A stretch of DNA of 64,000 nucleotides from Agreia sp. COWG (lineage in GTDB: Bacteria; Actinomycetota; Actinomycetes; Actinomycetales; Microbacteriaceae), in assembly GCF_904528075.1 (NCBI RefSeq), contig NZ_LR882035.1:1984001-2048000 (forward strand), given 5' to 3'. The translations under genes and the position numbers were made by a program. The notes below the pieces were generated by a model. It had not been told where the DNA came from. It saw only the letters and a list, made by a program, of their open reading frames with translations, and ran no database searches. Shown here piece by piece: positions 8,379-17,745 of this stretch. Position 1 is the stretch's first letter, and every line of letters starts with the position of its first letter.

Positions 8379-9428
8379 ATGGCCAGATCCCACTTCACTC
8401 TAGCCGCGCTCTCGACCGCGGCAGTTCCCGGGGCCGACGTCGTATCGACCAGGCCGATCAGCACGGGTCAGGGTGGTCGATACGACTCCGCAGTCGTGAC
8501 GCTGCGCGACCGTTCCGAGCTCATCGTGCGTGTCCCCACGTCGCAGGAGGCTGAGACCGAGCAGTCCCTCGATCTCGTCGCACTGAACGCGCTCACCGCC
8601 GGATTCCGCGGCCGACTCCCGTTCGAGGTGCCGCACGTCGAGGGCCAGACGCCCGTCGCCAATACCCGGGCCGTCGTCTACGGCTACGTTCCCGGCACGC
8701 CGGCCTCGCTCGCCCATCTCGATGCGGCCGATCCGGTGGCCGAGGCCATTGGCCGAGCCATCGCATCCATCCACTCGCTCCCCACCTCGGTCGTGACCGA
8801 CTCTGGGCTGCCCGTGCAGACGTCTGCCGATGCAGCACGTGACGCCCGCACCATCAAGGACCGTGCCGCGGCGACGGGAGCTGTTCCCTCTGAGCTGCTG
8901 TCGCGGTGGTCGACGGCATTGGAGGACAGCGCGCTGTGGCAGTTCCAGCCCACGGTCGTTCACGGTTCCCTGTCTCCCGAGTCGTTCCTGGTCGCCGGAG
9001 ACGTGGTCACCGGAGTGCTCGGCTGGTCTCAGTTGCAGGTCGGAGATCCCGCGGCCGACCTGTTCTGGCTCAGCTCGGCACCCAGCGAGATGGTGGCGAC
9101 GCGTGTCTTCGGCTCCTACAACCTCGCCCGAAGCACTCCTGTAGACCGGCAACTGCGAAAGCGCGCACGGCTCTATGCCGAGCTCGAAATCGCCAAGTGG
9201 TTGCTGCACGGTGCAGAGAAGCGCGACGACACGATCATGGCCGACGCGAAGACCATGCTCGCCGGCCTGTCGGTGAGCGTCGAGTCCGACATGCTCAACC
9301 CCCTCTCTACCGACACGGGCCAGATCATGGCCGTCGAAGAGGTCGAGGAGATGCTTCGCCGCACCCCCCGCGCCGATCCGACCCCGGCGCGCGACCACGT
9401 GAACGTGAGCGGAATCTCGGAGGATTGA
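8379..9428 (+). CDS. Degenerate aminoglycoside/macrolide phosphotransferase-fold protein (probable pseudokinase)
   Basis: A 349-residue protein with the APH kinase fold, lying between nudC and adnB. The catalytic region is recognisable but altered. Where active kinases have HGDxxxxN, this has HGSLSPES at residues 195-202, so the catalytic Asp is Ser197 and the metal-binding Asn is Ser202. Where they have the IDW motif, this has VLGWSQ, so the metal-binding Asp is Gly215. The downstream GDPAADLFWL helix is intact. Phosphotransfer is therefore doubtful, and an annotation as a macrolide resistance kinase would mislead. ATG 8379 gives the normal N-terminus. The neighbours are DNA repair and NAD genes. 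A binding or regulatory role is possible. Confidence 0.8.
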   Translation: MARSHFTLAALSTAAVPGADVVSTRPISTGQGGRYDSAVVTLRDRSELIVRVPTSQEAETEQSLDLVALNALTAGFRGRLPFEVPHVEGQTPVANTRAVVYGYVPGTPASLAHLDAADPVAEAIGRAIASIHSLPTSVVTDSGLPVQTSADAARDARTIKDRAAATGAVPSELLSRWSTALEDSALWQFQPTVVHGSLSPESFLVAGDVVTGVLGWSQLQVGDPAADLFWLSSAPSEMVATRVFGSYNLARSTPVDRQLRKRARLYAELEIAKWLLHGAEKRDDTIMADAKTMLAGLSVSVESDMLNPLSTDTGQIMAVEEVEEMLRRTPRADPTPARDHVNVSGISED

Positions 9429-9450
9429 CCCGCTGTTCGTCGTTTCTACG

Positions 9451-12400
9451 TCAGAACGGCCAGAGTTCGAGCAGCTGCTGCTCTGAGAGCAGTTCTGTGG
9501 GAGCCACGATGGCGTCGTCGGCCACGAAGTAGAAGACCGCGTCGATCAGGTGTGGATCGATTCCCTTCCACCGGGCATACGCGAGCCTGTAGAGGGCCAG
9601 CTGAAGCTGCTTGACCTCGAGGTCGTTCTGGTCGACCGGGGCCCGGCCGGTCTTCCAGTCCACGACCTGGTAACGGTCTCCCTCTCGAAAGACAGCGTCG
9701 ATCTTGCACACGACGACGCGAGCGCCCAGCACCAGGTGAATCTCGACCTCGACCTCGAGGGGCTGCCGGTTCGCCCAGGGCGAGGCCTCGAACGTGGCCT
9801 GCAATTCGGCCAGCCTGCTCTGCTCGAGGGGCAGCTCGTCGCCGACCGAGTCGTCATCTGGCTCGAGGGAGTCGACGAGCTCGATGCTGCCCGCCGTGCC
9901 GTACCGGTTCTCGACCCAGGCATGGAACCGGGTTCCCAGCCGGGTCTGTCGAAACGGGCGCTCCGGCATCGGACGGCGTAGTGCTCGCGCGACGGCCTGC
10001 GGGTCGGTCACGAAGTCTTTGAATCGGGATGCGGCGATCCTGTCAGGCACGGGAGCCAGGCCGGCCGTGGCGGCCCGGCGGTCGCGCTCCGCGAGCAGCA
10101 GGTCGAGGTCGCGCTGCCACCGCCCGGAAGAGAGGGGCACCGGGGTATCGATGCGACTCTGCACCAGTTCGGCAGCCTGCTCGACCGCCGGTCGGCGGGA
10201 GCCCAGCGGGTCGATGGGCCACGATGCAGTGAGCCCGCCCGAGTCGGCGGGATTCTCGTCGTCGTCGGGCTGCTCGGGAAGAGCCTCGATAATGCTCGAG
10301 TTCTGCAACTCGGTGAGAAAAGTCGACGGTCGTCGCGGCTTCGTCTGGGTGGCCCAGAACGAGCCCGTGAGAAGCAACGAGTTCTTGGCGCGCGTGACCG
10401 CGACGTAGATGAGGCGCCTCTCTTCTGCGAGGTGCTTGGCGGCCAGTTCTGACTGGAACACCTTGACGCCCGCGTCGAAGACCTCCTGCGATGACAGATC
10501 TTGCCACGTCAGACGCGGCAACGACGGCGCATCCCCCCGAAATTCGTAGGGCAACACGCCGAATCGAAGCCAGCCCCTGCCCTCTTTGCTCTGGGCCGGA
10601 ATCTCGTCGGCCACCAGCCTGGGCACCGCCACCACGTCCCACTCCAGTCCCTTGGACCCGTGGATGGTGAGGAGCTGAACGGTTCCCTTCTCGGGTTCGT
10701 CGGTGCGCTGGCTGAGGTCGTCGCGCTTCTCGGCGCGATCGAGCCAGCCGAGGAAGCTGCCCAGCGTGCCGTCGTCGTCACCCGCGAGAAACGAGGAGAT
10801 CTCGTCGTGGAACGCGTCGAGGGCAGCCTGAGGTCGTGGGCCTTGGGCTGGCGCAGTGCGCTCGTTCGCGGCCAGTTCGACGTCGAGAAGCAGTTCCTGC
10901 TCGACGAAGCGCACGAAGTCCACAAGCGGCAGATTTCCGCGCGCGCGGAACGTCGCCAGGGTTCGCCCCGCGTGCCGCAATCGCGCCAGGCCTTCGTCGG
11001 AGAATCCGGCGAGCTGGGAGTGCCCGTCTCGCTGTTCGGTCACGAAGTCGAGAGCATCGACGATAGAGGTGCCGTCGTCGGGCGAGACCGAATCACGCAT
11101 GCTCTGTTTCACCTCGGCCTCGACCTGCCGGTGAAAGGAATCCGTTGCTGCGAGCCATGACGCGACCTCGGTGAGGTGGCGCAGGTCGCGCACGCCGATC
11201 CTCCACCTGCCACCGGCCAGCAATCGCAACAGGGACGAACCCGCGCTCGGATCGTGAGTCGCGCGGAGTGCGCTCGTGACGTCGACGACCTCCGGAGAGC
11301 TCAGGAGACCTCCGACGCCCAGGATATGAAACGGAATACCGCGTCGATCGAGCGCGGAGGCGAAGAAGTCCATGTGCGCCCGTACTCGAAAGAGCATCGC
11401 CGCGCTGGGGGGCTCATCGTGCGCACCACGGTCGCGCAGCTTCGCCTCGATCCAATCGGCCATCACCTCGGCCTCGTCGTCTCTCGTCTGAAGGAAGCGC
11501 GCCTCGACGGAGCCGAGTGGCGCATCCGGCCGAGGGCGCAGGCGGTGCACGTCGACGGCGGAGGACCGCCTGAGCGGCTCGACAAGGGTGTTCGCGACCT
11601 CGAGCACGGAGCGCGAGTTTCGCCAGCTCGTCGACAGAGAGAACGTGGGAACGGAATCGGAGCCCGAGCCGAAGTCGCGACCGAACCAGGCGAGGTTGCT
11701 GGCGCTCGCTCCACGCCAGCCGTAGATGGACTGATGCGGATCGCCGACCGCCATCACGCCGTGCCCCCCGAATAGTCTGGCGAGCAGCCTCGTCTGCACC
11801 ACAGAAGTGTCTTGGTATTCGTCGAGCAGAACGACGGAGAAGCGGGAACGATAGCGATCGACCACCGCGGGATTACGCGAGCAGATGGCCAAGGCGAGCG
11901 CCACCTGGTCGGAGAACTCCACGAGCCCCCTCGCCTGCTTCTGCCGCGCATACGCCCCGGCGAGGTCGAGCAGAACGGGCAGGGCGCTCACGGCGTCGAC
12001 CGCGGAGGTCACCGACGCATACGGCGAGGATTTGGCCTTGCCCTCCGTGTACGGCAGATCTGCCAGACCGCCGAATCGATGAGCGAGCGAACGCGCGGCT
12101 GCCACGTCGACGACGTTCTCGCTCAGCTCGGAGCTGAGCGAGAGCACGGCCTCGACCAGCTGGTCGAGGTTCTTACGAAGCGGTATGAGCCTCTCATCGC
12201 CCTCTGCGAGCACGACGCGCCGCGCGAGCCCCCAGGCGGCATTCTCGCCGAGCAGAACAGACTCGGGCTCGCGACCGACGAGCAGGGCATTGTCACGGAA
12301 GATGGTGTTGCCGAAGGAGTTGTAGGTCGAGACGGTCGGTCGGTCGAACAGATCGCTGGAGTCGGCCGCCCCGTCGAGGGTGTGCTGTGGGGGCGCACCG

Positions 12401-12684
12401 TCCGGCAGGAGCCCCGAGTTTCTGAGAATGTCGATGTGCCCGTTGATGCGACTGCCGAGTTCCCCCGCGGCCTTGCGGGTGAAGGTGAGGCCGAGAACCT
12501 CGGTGACCCGCACGTGTCCGTTCGCCAGCAGCCAGACGACGCGGTTCGCCATGGTCGCCGTCTTCCCGCTTCCGGCACCGGCGATGACGAGCGAGGGAAC
12601 GAGGGGCGCCTCGATCACCGCGCACTGCTCGTCGGTCGGTCGCGGCATGCCCAGGGCCTCGGCCAACTGCAGCGCGCCGATCAC
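9451..12684 (-). CDS. adnB: AdnB, helicase-nuclease subunit for double-strand-break resection
   Basis: A 1077-residue UvrD-like motor with a C-terminal RecB-type nuclease, one half of the AdnAB heterodimer that resects DNA ends in actinobacteria. Motifs: Walker A GAGSGKTAT at about residues 35-43, LTFTRKAAGEL, Walker B VVLLDEYQDT, GDPHQSIYGWRGA, LTIHGSKGLEWD and YVAVTRAKNSL. The nuclease motif YQVVDWKTGRAP (about residue 1020) followed by LQLALYRLAYA is intact. The GTG start at 12684 overlaps the adnA stop (GTGA), showing translational coupling. It converges on the APH-fold gene with 22 bases between stops. The order adnA then adnB matches mycobacteria. Confidence 0.95.
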   Translation of the reverse strand: MIGALQLAEALGMPRPTDEQCAVIEAPLVPSLVIAGAGSGKTATMANRVVWLLANGHVRVTEVLGLTFTRKAAGELGSRINGHIDILRNSGLLPDGAPPQHTLDGAADSSDLFDRPTVSTYNSFGNTIFRDNALLVGREPESVLLGENAAWGLARRVVLAEGDERLIPLRKNLDQLVEAVLSLSSELSENVVDVAAARSLAHRFGGLADLPYTEGKAKSSPYASVTSAVDAVSALPVLLDLAGAYARQKQARGLVEFSDQVALALAICSRNPAVVDRYRSRFSVVLLDEYQDTSVVQTRLLARLFGGHGVMAVGDPHQSIYGWRGASASNLAWFGRDFGSGSDSVPTFSLSTSWRNSRSVLEVANTLVEPLRRSSAVDVHRLRPRPDAPLGSVEARFLQTRDDEAEVMADWIEAKLRDRGAHDEPPSAAMLFRVRAHMDFFASALDRRGIPFHILGVGGLLSSPEVVDVTSALRATHDPSAGSSLLRLLAGGRWRIGVRDLRHLTEVASWLAATDSFHRQVEAEVKQSMRDSVSPDDGTSIVDALDFVTEQRDGHSQLAGFSDEGLARLRHAGRTLATFRARGNLPLVDFVRFVEQELLLDVELAANERTAPAQGPRPQAALDAFHDEISSFLAGDDDGTLGSFLGWLDRAEKRDDLSQRTDEPEKGTVQLLTIHGSKGLEWDVVAVPRLVADEIPAQSKEGRGWLRFGVLPYEFRGDAPSLPRLTWQDLSSQEVFDAGVKVFQSELAAKHLAEERRLIYVAVTRAKNSLLLTGSFWATQTKPRRPSTFLTELQNSSIIEALPEQPDDDENPADSGGLTASWPIDPLGSRRPAVEQAAELVQSRIDTPVPLSSGRWQRDLDLLLAERDRRAATAGLAPVPDRIAASRFKDFVTDPQAVARALRRPMPERPFRQTRLGTRFHAWVENRYGTAGSIELVDSLEPDDDSVGDELPLEQSRLAELQATFEASPWANRQPLEVEVEIHLVLGARVVVCKIDAVFREGDRYQVVDWKTGRAPVDQNDLEVKQLQLALYRLAYARWKGIDPHLIDAVFYFVADDAIVAPTELLSEQQLLELWPF

Positions 12685-15600
12685 GCGCTCACCGCCCTGA
12701 TGACATGGATTCGGCAGGCCCCGTGGGACCAGGGATCGAGGCAGTGAGAGCCGAGCTTCGCGGTGAAGGCGACCCCGGCCATGCCACGGGCATCGGCCGC
12801 GACCCGCTGCCTGAACCGCTCGAGCTGCTCATCGGATCTGGGGGCTTGGGTGTGGTCGACATAGTTTTTCGCCCTGCTGCCCTTGGAGACGATCAGGAGT
12901 CGGGCGCCTCCCGCGCGAGCATCCGACGGCACATCGGTGACGATTCCAGCCGCGAACGCGAGCTGGTACGCACCGAGCTGCGCGTTCTCGTCGATCTCGT
13001 CGGCCGTGTAGCTCTTCTTGCCTGTTTTGAGATCGACGATCACAACGGAGCCGTCGGGATACAACTCGACCCTGTCGATGGAGCCCCGGAGCAGGGCCTG
13101 ATCGACCTCGAGCTCGAACGTCGACTCTGCCCCGATGAGACGACCGTGGGAACGATCGAAGTCCGACAGATACGACGAGAGCCGGGCGACGAGCTCACGC
13201 GCCTCGGTGCGCTTGAGTTCGCTCTGCCACGACGACTCGAAATATAGTTCGCCCCACCTGCTCTCGACGCGATCGAGCAACGCGCGCTCGCTCGCGTCGG
13301 GATTCTCACCGAACGTGCTCTGCTCCATCGCCGAGTGCAGGAGGGTTCCGAGTTGCGACGCCGTGTTCGACGAGCCGCCGCCCAGGTGGTCGATCAGCCA
13401 GTTCAGTGGACATTCCTCGAATGCCTCCATACGGGAGGGAGAGACGCGAACACGCGCGTCGTCGTCATCGAGATCGACGAGGGGATCGAGAGTGCTGGCG
13501 CCTCGAAGCCCGTACCATTCGGCCGGATGCGCGCCGGGCACGCCCTCGCGCGCGAGCGTGGCGAGAGCGGAGGCGGCCTGCGAATCACCACGACTCGTCA
13601 CCGTACGGCGCAGCACGCCCACCAGGCCCCGAAGAGAGAGCGGCGTTCTCGAGACGGCGTCATCGACGGGGTCGGGCAGCAACCGGAACAGGGGCGACGG
13701 TGCAGCGTCGTCGTCATCGACTGCCGTGACCATCAGCTCTCCGGCCGACCGCGATATGGCCTGGGCGAACATGCGCAGCTCATCGTGCAGCACAGCGGTG
13801 CGCTCGTCACCGTGCGCGGTCTCTTGCCCCGTGACAGCCGCCTCTAGCGCATCGGCGCCCAGCAGTGTTCCTCGGATGCGCAGGTTAGGCCACACGTTCT
13901 CCTGCACGCCGGCGACGACGACCAGCGCGAATTCCGAGCCGATGGCCCCCGATGGCGATGTCACGGTGACCGCCCTTTCCGTGGCGCCCCGCGCGAGGGT
14001 GTCTTCTGGAACGTCGACGTCGAGCAGCTGCTCGAGGAAGACCGTGCCCGGCGCTTCGGGCGTGCGCTCGACAAAACGCTTCGCCGCCGAGAACAAGGCG
14101 ACCACGGCGTCGAGAGTGTGTGCTGTCTCGTCAGCCACGAGCCCCGTTCCGAGCGACTGCTGACGCCACGGCTCCGCCAAGCCGCTGAGCTCCCAGATCT
14201 GCCAGAGCATCTCCTCGACGCTCGCCTCGGTCTTCGCCGTCGCCCGCGCCGTGGCGATCATCTGAGCCAGGACCCGTGCTCGCCGGGCCACCCTCGTTTC
14301 GACGCGAGCGAGCACGAGCGGCTCTTCGAGCGCCTCGACCAGCAGCTCGGGCGCAGCGCGATGACCTCCGGAAGAGAATTCGAGCTGGCGAAGGGCTCGC
14401 CGCAGGCGTCGGAGAAGAACGGGGTCGGATGCCGCGAGTGGGCTGAGTATGAGGGCATCTGCGAGCTCTCCGGTGAGCTCGGCACGACCGAAAGCCACCT
14501 CGAGGATCGACGTGAACGCCCTCACGACGGGCTCGTCACGGAGCGCGACCCTGGCACGCGATACCCGCGTCGGAACCTCGTACGCCGCGAGACCCCGCTC
14601 GAGAGGACCTATCTGCGACCCGCTCCGAACGATCACTGCCATGTCGTCCCACGCCACGGCCTCGAACACGTGGGCCTCACGCAGCCTGCGAGCGATGAGG
14701 CCGATCTCGTCTGACGGGCTCGAGGCGCGCACGACCGAGACGCGGGGAACGGCCGATGCGTGCGCGGGCCCATCGAGCGACGCAGCCCGTCGCTGGCTTC
14801 CGGCGCGCGCCGTTCCGATGCGGGCCGTCACGTCGGCCACGAGAGATCTGAGTTGGGGTCCGTGCCGATGCGCGACGTCGAGCACGATCGGGGCGGCGGT
14901 GGGCCGGTTCAGGTACGTGTCGAGGCGCCCTACGGTGTCTGGATGCGCTCCCCTGAAGCCGCCGGTCGTGATGTCGGGATCGCCGAAGGCGACGACCGCC
15001 ACCCCTCGTCGAGCGAACTCACGAACGAGCCTCAGGGTCGACAGCGTCGACTCCTGCGCATCGTCGAGAACGAGCAGGCGCAGGCGGGCGAGAGAACCGA
15101 TGGCGGCCTCGAGCATGTCGGGTTCGCCCTCGCCCTCTCGCAACAGGACCGCGGCCTCGCGAGCCAATTCGGCCGAGTCGAAGCTGCGGTCACGAAAGCT
15201 CGCCTTGACCGCGTCGTACTCTGCGATGAAGCGGGAGGCGGCCCGCCATTGCGGCCGGTTCAGCCCTCGGCCGAGGTGGTCGAGCCGCTCTGGCGATGTG
15301 GCCGTCTCTACCGCGCGCATCATGAGGTCGCGCAGCTCGGTGCGAAAGCCGCGGAGCCGTCGCACATCGGCCCCGAGGTGCTGTGGCCACGGGATGCCCT
15401 CGGTGCCCGAGAGGTCTCCGGCCAGCAGCTCGGCGATGATCTGGTCTTGTTCTGCTCCGGTGAGAAGAACGGGCGGTTCGAGACCGGTCACCGCCGCCAC
15501 GCCGCGCACGATCTGGAAGGCCACCGAGTTCGCGGTGCGGGCGAGGGGACCGTTCGAGGGAACCCCGAGGCGCAGGGCGAGACGATCACGCAGAGCCGTT

Positions 15601-15830
15601 GCCGAGGCCCTGCTGGGAGTCAGCACGAGCACCTCGTCGGGTGAGTACCCACGATTCGCCACCCTGTCTGCGAGCATCTCGACGAGGGCCGTCGTCTTTC
15701 CGGTGCCCGGGGCTCCGATGACCGACGCATTGAGCCCGTCGCCGAGGGCGAGGACCCGCAGCTGTGCCGGGTCTAGCTGATCTGGCCGATCGAATTCCAC
15801 GAGTGCAAAGCTAATGCCTGCCACCGACAA
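12681..15830 (-). CDS. adnA: AdnA, helicase-nuclease subunit for double-strand-break resection
   Basis: A 1049-residue partner of AdnB. The N-terminal motor domain has Walker A GAPGTGKTTA at about residues 39-48 and Walker B RLLVLDDAQES; the C-terminal AddB/RecB-like nuclease has GSVVIVDLKTGKKSY and QLGAYQLAFAAG. A cysteine sits in the AddB-like FEECPLNW position, but the extreme C-terminus reads SHCLDPWSHGAC, two cysteines nine residues apart rather than the CxxCx5C of AddB iron-sulfur staples. The start is uncertain: the frame opens at TTG 15830, with GTG at 15824 and 15800 also possible, and none has a clear ribosome site. First gene of the adnA-adnB operon; it diverges from the DUF3107 gene across 138 bases. 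Confidence 0.93.
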   Translation of the reverse strand: MSVAGISFALVEFDRPDQLDPAQLRVLALGDGLNASVIGAPGTGKTTALVEMLADRVANRGYSPDEVLVLTPSRASATALRDRLALRLGVPSNGPLARTANSVAFQIVRGVAAVTGLEPPVLLTGAEQDQIIAELLAGDLSGTEGIPWPQHLGADVRRLRGFRTELRDLMMRAVETATSPERLDHLGRGLNRPQWRAASRFIAEYDAVKASFRDRSFDSAELAREAAVLLREGEGEPDMLEAAIGSLARLRLLVLDDAQESTLSTLRLVREFARRGVAVVAFGDPDITTGGFRGAHPDTVGRLDTYLNRPTAAPIVLDVAHRHGPQLRSLVADVTARIGTARAGSQRRAASLDGPAHASAVPRVSVVRASSPSDEIGLIARRLREAHVFEAVAWDDMAVIVRSGSQIGPLERGLAAYEVPTRVSRARVALRDEPVVRAFTSILEVAFGRAELTGELADALILSPLAASDPVLLRRLRRALRQLEFSSGGHRAAPELLVEALEEPLVLARVETRVARRARVLAQMIATARATAKTEASVEEMLWQIWELSGLAEPWRQQSLGTGLVADETAHTLDAVVALFSAAKRFVERTPEAPGTVFLEQLLDVDVPEDTLARGATERAVTVTSPSGAIGSEFALVVVAGVQENVWPNLRIRGTLLGADALEAAVTGQETAHGDERTAVLHDELRMFAQAISRSAGELMVTAVDDDDAAPSPLFRLLPDPVDDAVSRTPLSLRGLVGVLRRTVTSRGDSQAASALATLAREGVPGAHPAEWYGLRGASTLDPLVDLDDDDARVRVSPSRMEAFEECPLNWLIDHLGGGSSNTASQLGTLLHSAMEQSTFGENPDASERALLDRVESRWGELYFESSWQSELKRTEARELVARLSSYLSDFDRSHGRLIGAESTFELEVDQALLRGSIDRVELYPDGSVVIVDLKTGKKSYTADEIDENAQLGAYQLAFAAGIVTDVPSDARAGGARLLIVSKGSRAKNYVDHTQAPRSDEQLERFRQRVAADARGMAGVAFTAKLGSHCLDPWSHGACRIHVIRAVSA

Positions 15831-15914
15831 CGACCGCGCGCCACCGACGTCCCTGTTCGCTCACGGCGAGTCGTGAACCACTCCCGGTCGGCATTGCCGC
15901 GGCGCAATCTGGCC

Positions 15915-15920
15915 TAATCT
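15915..15920 (+). promoter_or_regulatory. Possible -10 element for the DUF3107 operon
   Basis: TAATCT fits the actinobacterial TANNNT -10 pattern and lies 49 bases before the DUF3107 start. A candidate -35 (TTGCCG) lies only 15 bases upstream of it, so the promoter call is tentative. Confidence 0.35.
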
Positions 15921-15968
15921 TGGTGCATGGCCCCAGAGCGGGCCGCAGCATTGTGAAAGGTATTCCTG

Positions 15969-16193
15969 GTGGACATTCGAATCGGTATTGCTCATTCCCC
16001 CCGCGAGATCAGCTTTGAGTCGAACCAGGCTCCGGCCGACATCGAGAAGGCCGTCGCCGGCGCCCTCGCCGGTTCCGACGCCCACCTCTCGCTGACCGAC
16101 GTCAAGGGCACGGTCTACATCGTTCCCGCCTCCGCCCTGAGCTACGTCGAGATCGGCGTAGAAGAGGCTCGCCGAGTCGGCTTCGTCCTCTAG
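15969..16193 (+). CDS. DUF3107 protein
   Basis: A 74-residue conserved actinobacterial protein of unknown function (the M. tuberculosis counterpart is, from memory, Rv3208A). The sequence starts DIRIGIAHSPREISFE, has a central acidic helix and ends in EEARRVGFVL; no signal peptide or membrane segment is seen. GTG 15969 has GAAAGG about 10 bases upstream. It is followed 2 bases later by the small membrane protein gene and then the kynureninase gene, so all three are probably co-transcribed. Its strong conservation and place between adnAB and the rhlE region match the mycobacterial order, but its role is not known. Confidence 0.88.
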   Translation: MDIRIGIAHSPREISFESNQAPADIEKAVAGALAGSDAHLSLTDVKGTVYIVPASALSYVEIGVEEARRVGFVL

Positions 16194-16195
16194 TC

Positions 16196-16498
16196 GTGGA
16201 ACTGCTCTTCATCACGCTCGGAGGCGCGATCCTGGGCCTCATCGCCCGGTCGGTGTTCCCGAACCGCGACACCCACGGCGTGGTGCTGATGCCCGCTGTC
16301 GGCGCGGGTGTCGCCGCCGTACTGTGGGTGGCACTCACGTGGGCCGGTCTGGCCTGGGACGGCGGCTGGATCTGGGTCATCACCCTGGTGGTGACGGGCA
16401 TCGTGGTCGCCGTGGTCGACCCGGTTATCGGCGTCTACCGCGAACGCGCTGACATCGCGAAATTCGTCGCCCTGCGCACGCCTTCCGCGGCTCGCTGA
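16196..16498 (+). CDS. Small three-helix membrane protein
   Basis: A 100-residue protein of unknown function with about three hydrophobic helices: LLFITLGGAILGLIARSVF, VVLMPAVGAGVAAVLWVALT and WVITLVVTGIVVAVVDPVI, then a basic/polar tail ending in RTPSAAR. It starts with GTG two bases after the DUF3107 stop and ends four bases before the kynureninase start, so it is likely translated from the same messenger. I do not recognise a named family. Confidence 0.75.
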   Translation: MELLFITLGGAILGLIARSVFPNRDTHGVVLMPAVGAGVAAVLWVALTWAGLAWDGGWIWVITLVVTGIVVAVVDPVIGVYRERADIAKFVALRTPSAAR

Positions 16499-16502
16499 GA
16501 GC

Positions 16503-17729
16503 GTGGTCAGCCTCGAGTCAGCTGAGCGCCTCGATGCGGTCGACCCGCTTCGGTCGTTCCGCGCCCGGTTCGTCGGCTCGGACGACCCCGACGTCGTCGC
16601 GTACCTCGACGGCAATTCCCTCGGCCGGCCGCTGAGAGCGAGTGCCGAACGCCTCGCACGATTCGCTCCGGAGGCCTGGGGTTCCCGACTCATCCGAGGG
16701 TGGGACGAGGAATGGTTCGATCTTCCCCTTACCGTCGGCGACCGCATCGCTCGGGCCGCGCTGGGGGCGGCATCCGGACAGGTGGTCATCGGGGATTCGA
16801 CGACCGTTCTTCTGTACAAGCTCATCAGAGCCGCCGTCGACGCCCGACCCGGCCGTACCGACATCGTGGTCGACACCGACAACTTTCCCACCGACCGCTA
16901 CCTGGTCGAGGGCATCGCCGCGGAGCGCGGCCTGTCGCTCGTCTGGATCGAATCGGACATCCATTCCGGGGTGACGGCCGAACAGCTCGCCGCGGTGGTC
17001 GGTCCGAACACAGCGCTGGTACTGCTGTCGAATGTCGCGTACCGCTCCGGCTATCTCGCCGATGTGCCCGAACTCACCCGCATCACACACGATGCGGGGG
17101 CGCTCGCGCTCTGGGACGTCTGCCACTCTGTCGGCAGTGTTCCCATGCAACTCGACGAATGGCAGGTCGACATCGCCATCGGCTGCACCTACAAGTATTT
17201 GAACGGCGGTCCCGGATCGCCGGCCTTCGTCTACGTGCGGCGCGAAGTGCAGCCCGTCCTCCGCCAGCCGATCCAGGGCTGGATAGGGCACGCCGACTCG
17301 TTCGCTATGGGCCCCGGATTCACCCCGGCCGAGGGCATGCGCGGATTCTTGAGCGGTACGCCGTCGATTGTGGGGATGCAGGCCATGCGTGACATGGTCG
17401 AGCTCGTCGACGAGGTCGGCATGGACGCGATCCGTACGAAGTCCGAGTCGCTCACCGGCCTCGCCATCGACATCGTCGACGGGTGGAGCGCGGAGCTCGG
17501 CGTCACCCTGGCCACCCCGCGTGATCCGCAGCGCCGCGGCAGTCACGTGACCATCGAGCATCCGCACTTTCGAGAGATCACGGCGCGCCTCTGGAAGCGC
17601 GGCGTGATCCCGGACTTCAGGGCGCCGCAGGGAATGCGTCTCGGGTTGTCACCGCTGTCGACGAGCCACATCGAACTCTGGCGCGGGCTGGAAGCGGTTC
17701 GCGACGAACTCGAGAGGCTGGCCGCCTAG
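16503..17729 (+). CDS. kynU: Kynureninase
   Basis: A 408-residue fold-type I PLP enzyme expected to split kynurenine to anthranilate and alanine (or 3-hydroxykynurenine to 3-hydroxyanthranilate). Hallmarks are YLDGNSLGRP near residue 34, Asp205 in LWDVCHSVGS, the PLP lysine Lys231 in CTYKYLNGGPGSP and GFLSGTPS further on, all typical of kynureninase rather than cysteine desulfurase. Length is normal. GTG 16503 lies four bases after the preceding stop. No tryptophan dioxygenase or kynurenine formamidase gene is in the window, so substrate supply must come from elsewhere. It converges on the ferritin-like gene. Confidence 0.88.
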   Translation: MVSLESAERLDAVDPLRSFRARFVGSDDPDVVAYLDGNSLGRPLRASAERLARFAPEAWGSRLIRGWDEEWFDLPLTVGDRIARAALGAASGQVVIGDSTTVLLYKLIRAAVDARPGRTDIVVDTDNFPTDRYLVEGIAAERGLSLVWIESDIHSGVTAEQLAAVVGPNTALVLLSNVAYRSGYLADVPELTRITHDAGALALWDVCHSVGSVPMQLDEWQVDIAIGCTYKYLNGGPGSPAFVYVRREVQPVLRQPIQGWIGHADSFAMGPGFTPAEGMRGFLSGTPSIVGMQAMRDMVELVDEVGMDAIRTKSESLTGLAIDIVDGWSAELGVTLATPRDPQRRGSHVTIEHPHFREITARLWKRGVIPDFRAPQGMRLGLSPLSTSHIELWRGLEAVRDELERLAA

Positions 17730-17745
17730 GCCAAGGCCAGAACGG

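Noticed and set aside
8379..9428. Macrolide or aminoglycoside resistance gene
   Set aside because: The fold fits, but the catalytic Asp and both metal ligands are replaced, and the context is core DNA repair.
5603..15830. Phage-defence island (two UvrD-like helicases, nucleases, a Nudix protein, a kinase fold)
   Set aside because: The gene set and order match the conserved actinobacterial AdnAB/UvrD2/NudC neighbourhood, so this is housekeeping DNA repair.
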